Below are positions 46,129 to 53,417 of a stretch of 64,000 nt of DNA, in pieces (the stretch's first letter is position 1; each line of letters opens with the position of its first letter). The stretch lies in the NCBI RefSeq assembly GCF_010499255.1, contig NZ_JAAGRN010000001.1:310001-374000 (forward strand), written 5' to 3'. The stretch is from Sheuella amnicola. Lineage in GTDB: Bacteria; Pseudomonadota; Gammaproteobacteria; Burkholderiales; Burkholderiaceae_B. The notes beneath the pieces were generated by a model. The model was not told the origin of the DNA. It did not search any database and saw only the letters and a list, made by a program, of their open reading frames with translations. Both the position numbers and the translations under genes were made by a program.

Positions 46129-46188
46129 CCAAGCACTTAAAAGAAAAGAAGAAGTGCTTGGTGAATCGCACCCTTGAATCGCACCCTT
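46129..46188. repeat. Hairpin plus 13-base tandem duplication after yqeY
   Basis: A perfect 10-bp inverted repeat (CCAAGCACTT at 46129-46138 and AAGTGCTTGG at 46152-46161) has a 13-base purine loop but no T-run. It is followed by two head-to-tail copies of GAATCGCACCCTT (46163-46175 and 46176-46188). It lies between two convergent genes and may mark transcript ends, but it is not a standard terminator. Confidence 0.7.
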
Positions 46189-46193
46189 AACCC

Positions 46194-46631
46194 TTAGATA
46201 GCGTCCCTTATTGCCGGGGGGTCGATTTTCATGATTTTGAAAGAAGCTGAGGCTTTGGCGATTAGTTTTCCGCTCGGATCTCTCGCTTCTCCCTCACAAA
46301 AAGCAATGGATTTGCCCCGGCGCAAGCAACGCGCCTCAACGATCAAATCAGTGACGGCAGGCTCAAAACAACTCGTGGTCATATCAATCGTCGCCAAACC
46401 AAATCCGGTCGGATCGATCGACCTGGCTGCAGCGCTTAATGTGAAATCAAGAACACTCATGATCGCTCCACCATGAATATGACCGCGACTGTTGCGAAGA
46501 TCATGACGCATTTTCATGCGGGTGACTGCAGTGTCGTTTTCACAGGAAATCGGCTCAACGCCCAACAATTCCAAGTACGGTATTTTGAATCCGAAATAGC
46601 TTTGATGTGAATCTGTTGCAAAAACATTCAT
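46194..46631 (-). CDS. PaaI-type hot-dog thioesterase
   Basis: A 145-residue acyl-CoA thioesterase-like protein of the PaaI/YbgC-related DUF4442 type. The hot-dog core holds [39 protein letters not shown], quoted here as one region at about 20-58. [10 protein letters not shown] is the catalytic-loop motif, with the Asp expected for the active site. [15 protein letters not shown] follows. I start at ATG 46631 since the longer frame (to 46733) would run into the next gene. The substrate is not known. Confidence 0.85.
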   Translation of the reverse strand: MNVFATDSHQSYFGFKIPYLELLGVEPISCENDTAVTRMKMRHDLRNSRGHIHGGAIMSVLDFTLSAAARSIDPTGFGLATIDMTTSCFEPAVTDLIVEARCLRRGKSIAFCEGEARDPSGKLIAKASASFKIMKIDPPAIRDAI

Positions 46632-46689
46632 AACGATAAATAGGTCTTCAGCTTGTTTAGATAAGTTTGATTGTTTCGACCAATGGTAT

Positions 46690-47094
46690 TCAATCCTTGG
46701 ACGGCATGTAGCTTGTACAGGTGGGCACGCCAAATTCGACCGCTTCTTTCATCGCTTTCACGGCAGCGCCATTCCAGATACTCATCCCGTTCACAGCTAC
46801 TTTCACCTCGGTGCTGTCACGATCAATGGCTCGAGCAGACAATTCCGCCATTTTGGTTGAACCCAGCAAGCCGGTGACATACACCAGCACTGTTCGGTCG
46901 GTATCGTTGATCTGTGAAACGATAGGATATTGCGTTTCACTTCTCCAGCAATAATTGGCCTGCTCCTTGGCACGCTCGAACACATCCTTGTAGTTCACTT
47001 TCGCTATGAATGTCACGGAGGGTGAATTCGAACCTACACCACTGCATCCTGCGAGCATTCCAATCAAAAAGAAAACGCAAATTTTACGAAGCAT
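46690..47094 (-). CDS. Small lipoprotein of unknown function
   Basis: A 134-residue lipoprotein; the lipobox is MLAGC with Cys17. I do not recognise a named domain. The mature part is a compact alpha/beta sequence ([20 protein letters not shown] and [20 protein letters not shown]). It has two further cysteines (in NYCWRS and PTCTSY) that could form a disulfide. Similar proteins occur in Bordetella-type genomes, to my recollection. I choose the start at 47094 to place the signal peptide at the terminus. Confidence 0.75.
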   Translation of the reverse strand: MLRKICVFFLIGMLAGCSGVGSNSPSVTFIAKVNYKDVFERAKEQANYCWRSETQYPIVSQINDTDRTVLVYVTGLLGSTKMAELSARAIDRDSTEVKVAVNGMSIWNGAAVKAMKEAVEFGVPTCTSYMPSKD

Positions 47095-47187
47095 CAGCGG
47101 CTCCAAAGTGTTAAAAAACGCTCTGAAGATGAATGTAATCTTCATCGCATAATATGACCGAGATATTAACTTTTTTCAGGATAGTGC

Positions 47188-47568
47188 ATGAATCAGCCGA
47201 TTAAGGACCAGATTTGGCGAGTGATTGGAGGCATCTTGGGTTTCACTGCTGTTCTGATCGGAGCTGTTGGCGCTCACGCAATGAGTGATGCTCAGGCTGC
47301 GGCATCCGTTGAACGCGCGTCGCTATATCAGTTAATTCATGCCTCTGTCCTTCTGTTTTCAACGCTGCTAACTGGAAAATTGGCATCTTTAGCCCGATAC
47401 AGCCTATTTTTAGGTATTGCACTGTTTAGCGGATCCATTTACACAAAATATTTTTTCGGAATCGTTCAGGCAACCAAAATGGCGCCGACAGGCGGAGCTT
47501 TGCTGATGTGTGCTTGGCTTTTACTTGCACTATCAGGATGTTTCGCAATGATGAACACCAAAAAGTAA
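47188..47568 (+). CDS. DUF423 family membrane protein
   Basis: A 126-residue inner membrane protein with about four helices, of the DUF423/YgdD group. The opening IGGILGFTAVLIGAVGAHAM is the family signature. YQLIHASVLLF and LFLGIALFSGSIYTKYFFG follow. The C-terminal GALLMCAWLLLALSG closes the bundle. The function is unknown. It is divergent from the small lipoprotein gene and upstream of the thiolase-like operon. Confidence 0.88.
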   Translation: MNQPIKDQIWRVIGGILGFTAVLIGAVGAHAMSDAQAAASVERASLYQLIHASVLLFSTLLTGKLASLARYSLFLGIALFSGSIYTKYFFGIVQATKMAPTGGALLMCAWLLLALSGCFAMMNTKK

Positions 47569-47596
47569 ACGAATCTTAAAATCGAAATTGGGGACT

Positions 47597-47618
47597 AATC
47601 TTACAATCATGTAAGATT
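47597..47618. promoter_or_regulatory. Perfect palindrome upstream of the thiolase-like operon
   Basis: AATCTTACA (47597-47605) and TGTAAGATT (47610-47618) form a 9-bp perfect inverted repeat with a 4-base centre, 44 bases before the operon start codon. The size and position suit an operator for a dimeric repressor. It could also be the end of the DUF423 transcript, but the T-run begins six bases later than usual. Confidence 0.5.
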
Positions 47619-47661
47619 TGCCGGTTTTTCAATTATTTTTAACCTTTAATCGAAATTTCAA

Positions 47662-48831
47662 ATGACCATACGAGACAAAGCTTATATCGTCGGTGCATAC
47701 GAACATCCCACTCGTAAAGCTCCAGACAAGTCAGTTGCGCAGATTCATGCAGAATCCGCGAAAGGAGCACTTGAAGACGCGGGACTGTCGCACAGTGATA
47801 TCGACGGCTATTTCTGTGCTGGCGATGCGCCTGGACTAGGCATGCTGAGCATGACCGATTACATGGGATTAACCAACCTCAGGCACGTTGATTCCACGGA
47901 AACCGGCGGTTCATCCTATTTGATCCACGTTGCGCATGCTGCCGAGGCCATTGCTGCCGGAAAATGCAGCATTGCTTTGATCACATTGGCTGGACGTCCA
48001 CGTTCAGCAGGCTCATCCGGTCTGCAGCCCCGAAATTGGGGCACTGATTTGCCCGATGCCCCTTTCGAGTCACCTTTTGGCTCTGTCACCGTCAACAGCT
48101 ATGCGATGGTAGCTGCACGACATATGTATGAATACGGCACAACACCGGAACAATTGGCCTGGGTCAAGGTAGCCGCCTCTCACCACGCTCAACATAACCC
48201 CCACGCCATGTTGAGGGATGTAGTTACGGTTGAGGACGTGTTGAATTCACCCATGGTTTCGACACCGCTTAAGCGTCTGGATTGCTGCGTCGTCAGTGAT
48301 GGTGGTGGTGCGCTAATCGTGGCTCATCCTGATATCGCTAAGAAACTCAAGCGTCCCCTGGTCAAGATTCGCGGAGCGGGCGAATCGGTCAAGGGTCAGC
48401 TCGGCGGCAAAGTAGACCTAACCTATTCGGGCGCCCGCAAATCGGGTGCAATCGCTTTTGCCGAAGCCGGACTGACACCACGCGATATCAAGTACGCATC
48501 GATTTACGATAGCTTCACCATCACGGTCATCATGCAACTTGAAGATCTTGGTTTCTGCGCCAAGGGCGAAGGCGGTAAATTTGTTGCGGACGGCAATCTC
48601 ATTTCTGGCGTAGGCAAATTGCCTTTCAATACCGACGGCGGTGGATTGTGTAACAACCACCCTGCCAATCGTGGCGGGATCACGAAAGTGATTGAAGCCG
48701 TACGTCAACTTCGTGGCGAAGCGCATCCTGCCGTCCAAGTCAAGAACTGCGACATCGCATTGGCTCACGGTACGGGCGGCTTTCTCGGATCGCGCCACGG
48801 TAGTGCTACCCTGATTCTTGAGCGAGAATAA
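47662..48831 (+). CDS. Thiolase-like protein (SCP2-type) without nucleophilic cysteine
   Basis: A 389-residue thiolase-fold protein of the SCP2-thiolase group. The N-terminal half has IHAESAKGALEDAGLSHSDI. The expected nucleophile loop reads VDSTETGGSSYLIHV, so by eye Glu80 replaces the Cys found in true thiolases (N-x-C-S-T-G-S-S). The C-terminal GTGGFLGSRHGSATLIL also lacks the second thiolase Cys. YDSFTITVIMQLEDLGFC and NNHPANRGGITKVIEAVRQL are kept. A DUF35 partner follows after 2 bases. The pair resembles aldolase complexes such as Ltp2-ChsH2, so a retro-aldol or non-thiolytic reaction is possible (inference). Confidence 0.82.
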   Translation: MTIRDKAYIVGAYEHPTRKAPDKSVAQIHAESAKGALEDAGLSHSDIDGYFCAGDAPGLGMLSMTDYMGLTNLRHVDSTETGGSSYLIHVAHAAEAIAAGKCSIALITLAGRPRSAGSSGLQPRNWGTDLPDAPFESPFGSVTVNSYAMVAARHMYEYGTTPEQLAWVKVAASHHAQHNPHAMLRDVVTVEDVLNSPMVSTPLKRLDCCVVSDGGGALIVAHPDIAKKLKRPLVKIRGAGESVKGQLGGKVDLTYSGARKSGAIAFAEAGLTPRDIKYASIYDSFTITVIMQLEDLGFCAKGEGGKFVADGNLISGVGKLPFNTDGGGLCNNHPANRGGITKVIEAVRQLRGEAHPAVQVKNCDIALAHGTGGFLGSRHGSATLILERE

Positions 48832-48833
48832 AC

Positions 48834-49235
48834 ATGACTATGATGTATCAACCCAATCCTTATCCCGCCCCGGTAATCGAACAAGGTTCGCAACCATTCT
48901 GGGAAGCCGCGAAAGAAGGTAAATTCCTGATCAAGTACTGTAAGTCATGCAACCAGCCACACTGGTATCCACGTACGCTATGCCCTTTCTGCTTTGGTGA
49001 AACAGACTGGAAAGAAGCATCAGGCAAAGGCGAAATCTATACGCTGAGCGTCATGCAGCGCGGCAATCCAAATCCGTACTGCATTGCCTATGTCAAACTT
49101 GATGAAGGCGTGACTATGATGACCCAAATCGTGGACTGTGATCTGGAGTCACTCAAGATTGGCATGAAGGTCAAGCTCGTCTTCAAGCCCACTGAGGGCG
49201 ACGGGCCACCTGTCCCAATGTTTACGCCGATCTGA
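48834..49235 (+). CDS. DUF35 OB-fold protein with zinc ribbon
   Basis: A 133-residue partner of thiolase-like enzymes. The N-terminal rubredoxin-type zinc ribbon has Cys-x2-Cys, ten residues, Cys-x2-Cys (CKSCNQPHWYPRTLCPFC). The OB-fold follows, with GKGEIYTLSVMQRG and IAYVKLDEGVTMMTQIVDCD. DUF35 proteins bind acyl-CoA and stabilise or activate the thiolase-fold subunit. It is co-transcribed with the thiolase-like gene and ends in a strong terminator. A 14-base palindrome GATCTGATCAGATC covers its stop codon. Confidence 0.9.
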   Translation: MTMMYQPNPYPAPVIEQGSQPFWEAAKEGKFLIKYCKSCNQPHWYPRTLCPFCFGETDWKEASGKGEIYTLSVMQRGNPNPYCIAYVKLDEGVTMMTQIVDCDLESLKIGMKVKLVFKPTEGDGPPVPMFTPI

Positions 49236-49253
49236 TCAGATCGCAAACGCAAG

Positions 49254-49280
49254 AAAAAGGCCGGGTTTCCGGCCTTTTTT
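49254..49280. terminator. Bidirectional intrinsic terminator after the DUF35 gene
   Basis: AAAAAGGCCGG (49254-49264) pairs with CCGGCCTTTTT (49269-49279) around a GTTT loop and continues into T's. The A and T tracts serve both strands, so it can end the thiolase-DUF35 transcript and the DUF945 gene on the minus strand. Confidence 0.93.
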
Positions 49281-49313
49281 CTTTTGACGCACCCGTGACG
49301 GATGCGTGCTTAT

Positions 49314-50600
49314 TTACTTGTATAGCAATTCATTTACCGTTTCGTTCAACATCGACACCGAATCGGTAACGTCCTGAGACTTGCCGTTGATGACAAGTTT
49401 ATTGCCTGAAAATTCGAACGAAGCCTTCAGGCCCTCTTTCGTATCTTTTGCTATGCCCATCATGACTACCATGGCCTTCTGCGATTGATCGAGCAACTTT
49501 CCATTGCCCAAAATCTGGCCTGAAGCACGAACCGATTTAGAGAAGTCGAAAGCATTCTGATTGGAGTCTGATTTCAGGACATCAAGTTGAACGCTCCCGT
49601 CAATACTACCCTTTCCGTATTCGGCATAAATTTTAGGGATTGAAATTTTGAAGCCTTTTCCGATCATCGTAGCCAAAGCCTTTTTCGCACGTTGCTTATC
49701 GTCGTCAGTCCAGCTTTGAATACGATCGGACGCGCTATCCAGAATATCAGTCAATTGTTCGACGCTTGTAGCATCAAGGTCGGTCATTGAAAAATCCATG
49801 ACAACATTCGAAATTTTTTCGCTAGCGGCCGAAATAGAGTCCAGTTTCTGATTGATCGTGAAATCCAGTCGATCACCGCGCTCGGTACTTAGTGTTTTGA
49901 ACTTATACCCGGTGAAAGTGAAATCCTTCGAACTGGCTTTATTTACCGAGAATTCAGCCATGCCCAATCCGCGTTGACGATTTTGAATGTCTGTCATGAA
50001 TTGGATGCCTTCAACATCATATGAATATCCATCAGTGACAAGAGATATACGATCTGTTTTCCAATCAAAATTCAGTGACTTTTCCTTCCAGGAGATATGG
50101 CCATTTGAAGGCGTGATCAAAAGTTTGTCACTGCCTTGGTTCATCACAAGTTCAGGCATTTTGAGTGAAGAAAGCGCTTTACCGCCATATCCAAGCTTAC
50201 CCTTACCATTCAGATTGATTTCTTTACTAAATAGGCGATCGATTTCTTTTCCGGCTTCACCAGTTGGTTTAGCCATCCATTCGAAACGCATGACCGATTC
50301 AGGCAGAAGTAAATTATTGACCTGATAATTAAAGGCAACGGCGAAAAACTGCTTACCGGTATCTGCGTCCACCGGAATGTCATTGAATCGAATCTCGAAC
50401 TGACCCTTTGACGAGAAAAGACTTTGTTCGTGCTTGTGGTCAACGATTCGAATCGACGCGTTCGGATTCAATTGTTTGGAAATCAACGTCTCGATTCTTT
50501 GACTGGTGGTTCGCCCAATATAGATGCTGCTGCCTAGCCACACACAGACGGCAATAGCGATCAGTGCACCTAGACTGATCGCGAAGTTCTTGAGTTTCAT
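49314..50600 (-). CDS. DUF945 (YdgA-like) exported protein
   Basis: A 428-residue protein with one N-terminal membrane segment (about 7-25, ISLGALIAIAVCVWLG), probably anchored in the inner membrane with a periplasmic domain. GRTTSQRIETLISKQL and the repeated beta-rich pattern (VMDFSMTDLDATSVEQL and GSIDGSVQLDVLKSDS) match the DUF945/YdgA group. The role is unknown; AsmA-like lipid transport proteins look broadly similar. It is a stand-alone gene. Confidence 0.82.
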   Translation of the reverse strand: MKLKNFAISLGALIAIAVCVWLGSSIYIGRTTSQRIETLISKQLNPNASIRIVDHKHEQSLFSSKGQFEIRFNDIPVDADTGKQFFAVAFNYQVNNLLLPESVMRFEWMAKPTGEAGKEIDRLFSKEINLNGKGKLGYGGKALSSLKMPELVMNQGSDKLLITPSNGHISWKEKSLNFDWKTDRISLVTDGYSYDVEGIQFMTDIQNRQRGLGMAEFSVNKASSKDFTFTGYKFKTLSTERGDRLDFTINQKLDSISAASEKISNVVMDFSMTDLDATSVEQLTDILDSASDRIQSWTDDDKQRAKKALATMIGKGFKISIPKIYAEYGKGSIDGSVQLDVLKSDSNQNAFDFSKSVRASGQILGNGKLLDQSQKAMVVMMGIAKDTKEGLKASFEFSGNKLVINGKSQDVTDSVSMLNETVNELLYK

Positions 50601-50681
50601 AGAGTTAGAAATCCGAATGTTTTTAAAAAAGATAAGTATATAAATAAAGCTTAATTACCGTAGTGTAATTGAATCCTGTGC

Positions 50682-51515
50682 CTAAACGCCAAACTCGGTT
50701 GAGAGTTCGGAAGCTCTTTTAGCCGCGGCGGACATCGCCTGGTGAATGATATGCGTCAAATTCTGTTGGGTGAATACATCGAGCGCGGCAGCTGTCGTTC
50801 CACCTTTGGATGTCACGCGCTCACGCAAAACGGATGGAGGTTCAGGGGACTTGGTTGCAAGCAATGTGGCACCCGACAAGGTGGCCAAAGCGAGTGTGCG
50901 CGACTGCTCGGCGGTCAAACCTAGAGCCATCGCACCAGAAATCAAGGATTCGATAAACAAAAATACGTAAGCCGGGCCACTTCCGGATAGCGCAGTGACC
51001 GCATCGATTGCATGGTCGTTTTCAACCCAGACGACCTCGCCTACTGCACTTAGCAGATTAGTGGCTGTTTGTTTTTCAGATTCGCTCACTTCATCCGATG
51101 CAGCCATTCCGGTCACACCTGCGGCAACCAGTGCAGGCGTGTTTGGCATGCAACGAACAATGTGCTTGTAAGGCTCAGTATCCGATCCAAGCCACTTAGA
51201 AAGCGAGTCAATAGAAATACCTGCAGCGATGCTGATGACAAGAGTATTTTGTCCCAGATATGGTTTGGTCGATAAAACAACTTCACGCATTTGTTGAGGT
51301 TTTACGGCATATATCCAGACGTCCGATTCGGCAAGAGAGGCATCAGGCAGCGAGCACGCGCGTACACCCCTGCCCTGCCACTGTTTGCGTAACTCCTCGG
51401 ATACTTCAATGACTTGAAGAGATTGCTGGGGACAATTCTGTTTTAACCATCCGGTGATCAAGGCATTCGCCATATTGCCACCACCGATCACTGTTATTTT
51501 TGGAAAAGTATTCAT
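50682..51515 (-). CDS. proC: Pyrroline-5-carboxylate reductase
   Basis: Last step of proline synthesis: reduces pyrroline-5-carboxylate with NAD(P)H. The 277-residue protein begins ITVIGGGNMANALITGWL (Rossmann). WIYAVKPQQMREVV is the nucleotide motif. VRCMPNTPALVAAGVTGMA and the C-terminal ALSGSGPAYVFLFIESLISGA and GGTTAAALDVF are the ProC signature. It is transcribed toward the DUF945 gene, 82 bases away, and follows ubiA by 32 bases, perhaps in one transcript. Confidence 0.96.
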   Translation of the reverse strand: MNTFPKITVIGGGNMANALITGWLKQNCPQQSLQVIEVSEELRKQWQGRGVRACSLPDASLAESDVWIYAVKPQQMREVVLSTKPYLGQNTLVISIAAGISIDSLSKWLGSDTEPYKHIVRCMPNTPALVAAGVTGMAASDEVSESEKQTATNLLSAVGEVVWVENDHAIDAVTALSGSGPAYVFLFIESLISGAMALGLTAEQSRTLALATLSGATLLATKSPEPPSVLRERVTSKGGTTAAALDVFTQQNLTHIIHQAMSAAAKRASELSTEFGV

Positions 51516-51547
51516 TTTGTGTGCAAATTTGAAAATTAAATGATGTG

Positions 51548-52426
51548 TTAACGACTAAGTGTTGTCTCAACAAAAATTCCGATGAAAATAGTCATGCCGA
51601 TCCAAGTATTGTGCAGAAAAGCTCTAAAACAAGCTTGTCTATCGCGATCCCTGATCCAATAAAGATGAACGCATGCGATCACTGCAGCCACCAGCAAACT
51701 TATATTGAATGGCGCACCATAGCCGAGCGAACGACCGGCGATCCAAAGCAGAAGCAAAGTGAGCAAATAAAATACACCAACCCATACGGTATCGTAGCGT
51801 CCAAATGTAATCGCAGAAGTTTTCAGGCCAAGACGAATATCGTCATCGCGATCCACCATGGCGTACTCAGTGTCATACGCAATTGACCAGCAAATGTTGG
51901 CGATAAGCATGCACCACCCTGCAAAGGGAATTTCACCTGAAATCGCGGCAAATCCCATAGGAATCCCGAAACCAAATGCAATGCCGAGATAAGCTTGCGG
52001 AATGGCAAAGAACCGCTTCATCAGCGGATACGTGACGGCCAGTACGGCTGCAATGCAGGCAAGAAACCATGTCAGACCATTAAGCGAGGTTATCAGGCCC
52101 AAACTCAGTAAACCAAGAAATGCCGCGACGTATAGTGCTTCATGTGGCTGTATTTTTCCTGAGGTCAGTACACGTTCCTTTGTTCGTTTGACGTGCAAAT
52201 CAACATCTCGATCAAAATAGTCGTTCATCGCACAACCCGCTGAACGCATAAACACGGTACCCAAAATAAAAATAACCAGATAACGAGTTTCAGGCCATCC
52301 ATTGGATGCAGCGAAGAGCGCCCAAAGCGTTGGCCACAGAAGTAACAATATGCCGATAGGTTTATCTAACCTCACAAGTTTGGCGTACAAATTCAGGCGG
52401 TCGATAATCAGGTTCAAAATTGACAA
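51548..52426 (-). CDS. ubiA: 4-hydroxybenzoate octaprenyltransferase
   Basis: Attaches the polyprenyl tail to 4-hydroxybenzoate in ubiquinone synthesis, in the inner membrane. The 292-residue protein has about eight helices. The two Asp-rich Mg-diphosphate motifs are AMNDYFDRDVDLHVKRTKER (first) and YAMVDRDDDIRLGLKTSAIT (second), the second following DTE. RLDKPIGILLLLWPTLWALF is the typical N-terminal block. It belongs to the recG-oxyR-ubiA run on the minus strand. Confidence 0.95.
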   Translation of the reverse strand: MSILNLIIDRLNLYAKLVRLDKPIGILLLLWPTLWALFAASNGWPETRYLVIFILGTVFMRSAGCAMNDYFDRDVDLHVKRTKERVLTSGKIQPHEALYVAAFLGLLSLGLITSLNGLTWFLACIAAVLAVTYPLMKRFFAIPQAYLGIAFGFGIPMGFAAISGEIPFAGWCMLIANICWSIAYDTEYAMVDRDDDIRLGLKTSAITFGRYDTVWVGVFYLLTLLLLWIAGRSLGYGAPFNISLLVAAVIACVHLYWIRDRDRQACFRAFLHNTWIGMTIFIGIFVETTLSR

Positions 52427-52458
52427 GTCCAGATAAATTTAAAGCGAGATGACCTAAA

Positions 52459-53400
52459 TCAATCACCAAAAGGCGTCTCGAGCATGGTGACTCCTTCGAG
52501 ACCGCATGCATAAATAGCCGATGTTAAGGCTTGAATCGCGGCCATTCTAGTAAAACTCTTTCGCCAGGCTAATACCACTCTTCTTTGCGGAACAGGTTTC
52601 GAAAATGGTAGATACGTAAGTAATTTACTTTGTCTGTCGATTGATTGAACGGCCGACTTCGGCATGACCGTAATCCCGATTCCGGCTGCAACCATATGAC
52701 GAATGGTTTCAAGCGACGATCCTTCGAATGTTCTTTGAATTCCCTCGCTAGCTGCTGCAAATCGCGACAACTCGGGACATACCTCAAGTACCTGATCTCT
52801 AAAGCAGTGGCCGGCGCCAAGCAACAACATGTTTTCTTGCTTCAAGTCATTCGAAGGAATAGTTTGCCGCTTGGTCCATGGATGCGTGGACGGTACAACT
52901 ACGACGAAATCCTCGTCGTAAAGTGGTTGCGTAACCAACCCTGAATCCTGAAACGGTAGCGCCATGATGGCGCAGTCGATTTCCCCTTGCTTGAGCAGCT
53001 CCACCAGACGATGTGTGAAGTTTTCCTGGAGGATCAATGGCATTTGAGGCGTACGTTCGATTTGCATTGGAACAAGTCGCGGCAACAAATAGGGTCCGAT
53101 CGTATAAATGACGCCCACTCTCAACGCCCCGGCAAGCGGGTCATGTCCGAGACGCGCAATTTCTTTAAGGCTTGCGCTCTCTTCCAGGACCTTTTGAGCC
53201 TGGGACACAAGTTGAAGGCCAATATTAGTCACACCGACTTCTGTACCGCCACGTTCGAAGATGGTCACGCCCAGCTCATCCTCAAGCTTTTTGATCGCAA
53301 CCGATAAGGTAGGCTGACTAACGAAACAGGCCTCGGCCGCACGTCCGAAATGACGCTCGCGTGCAACCGCAACAATGTATTTAAGTTCAGTAAGTGTCAT
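52459..53400 (-). CDS. oxyR: OxyR-type LysR hydrogen peroxide regulator
   Basis: A 313-residue LysR-type regulator with the N-terminal winged helix (MTLTELKYIVAVARERHFGR and SQPTLSVAIKKLEDELGV). The redox pair is Cys199 and Cys208 in GAGHCFRDQVLEVCPE, exactly as in Escherichia coli OxyR. It would sense peroxide by disulfide formation and activate defence genes. It lies between recG and ubiA as in Bordetella and Neisseria-type genomes. No catalase gene is adjacent. Confidence 0.95.
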   Translation of the reverse strand: MTLTELKYIVAVARERHFGRAAEACFVSQPTLSVAIKKLEDELGVTIFERGGTEVGVTNIGLQLVSQAQKVLEESASLKEIARLGHDPLAGALRVGVIYTIGPYLLPRLVPMQIERTPQMPLILQENFTHRLVELLKQGEIDCAIMALPFQDSGLVTQPLYDEDFVVVVPSTHPWTKRQTIPSNDLKQENMLLLGAGHCFRDQVLEVCPELSRFAAASEGIQRTFEGSSLETIRHMVAAGIGITVMPKSAVQSIDRQSKLLTYLPFSKPVPQRRVVLAWRKSFTRMAAIQALTSAIYACGLEGVTMLETPFGD

Positions 53401-53417
53401 GTTTGGTCACCAACGAT

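Noticed and set aside
46129-46161. Hairpin after yqeY as an intrinsic terminator
   Set aside because: The loop is long and neither strand has a T-run after the stem, so I list it as a repeat and not as a terminator.
49229-49242. 14-base palindrome GATCTGATCAGATC at the end of the DUF35 gene
   Set aside because: It overlaps the stop codon just before a strong terminator; the GATC content makes it look regulatory, but there is no supporting context.
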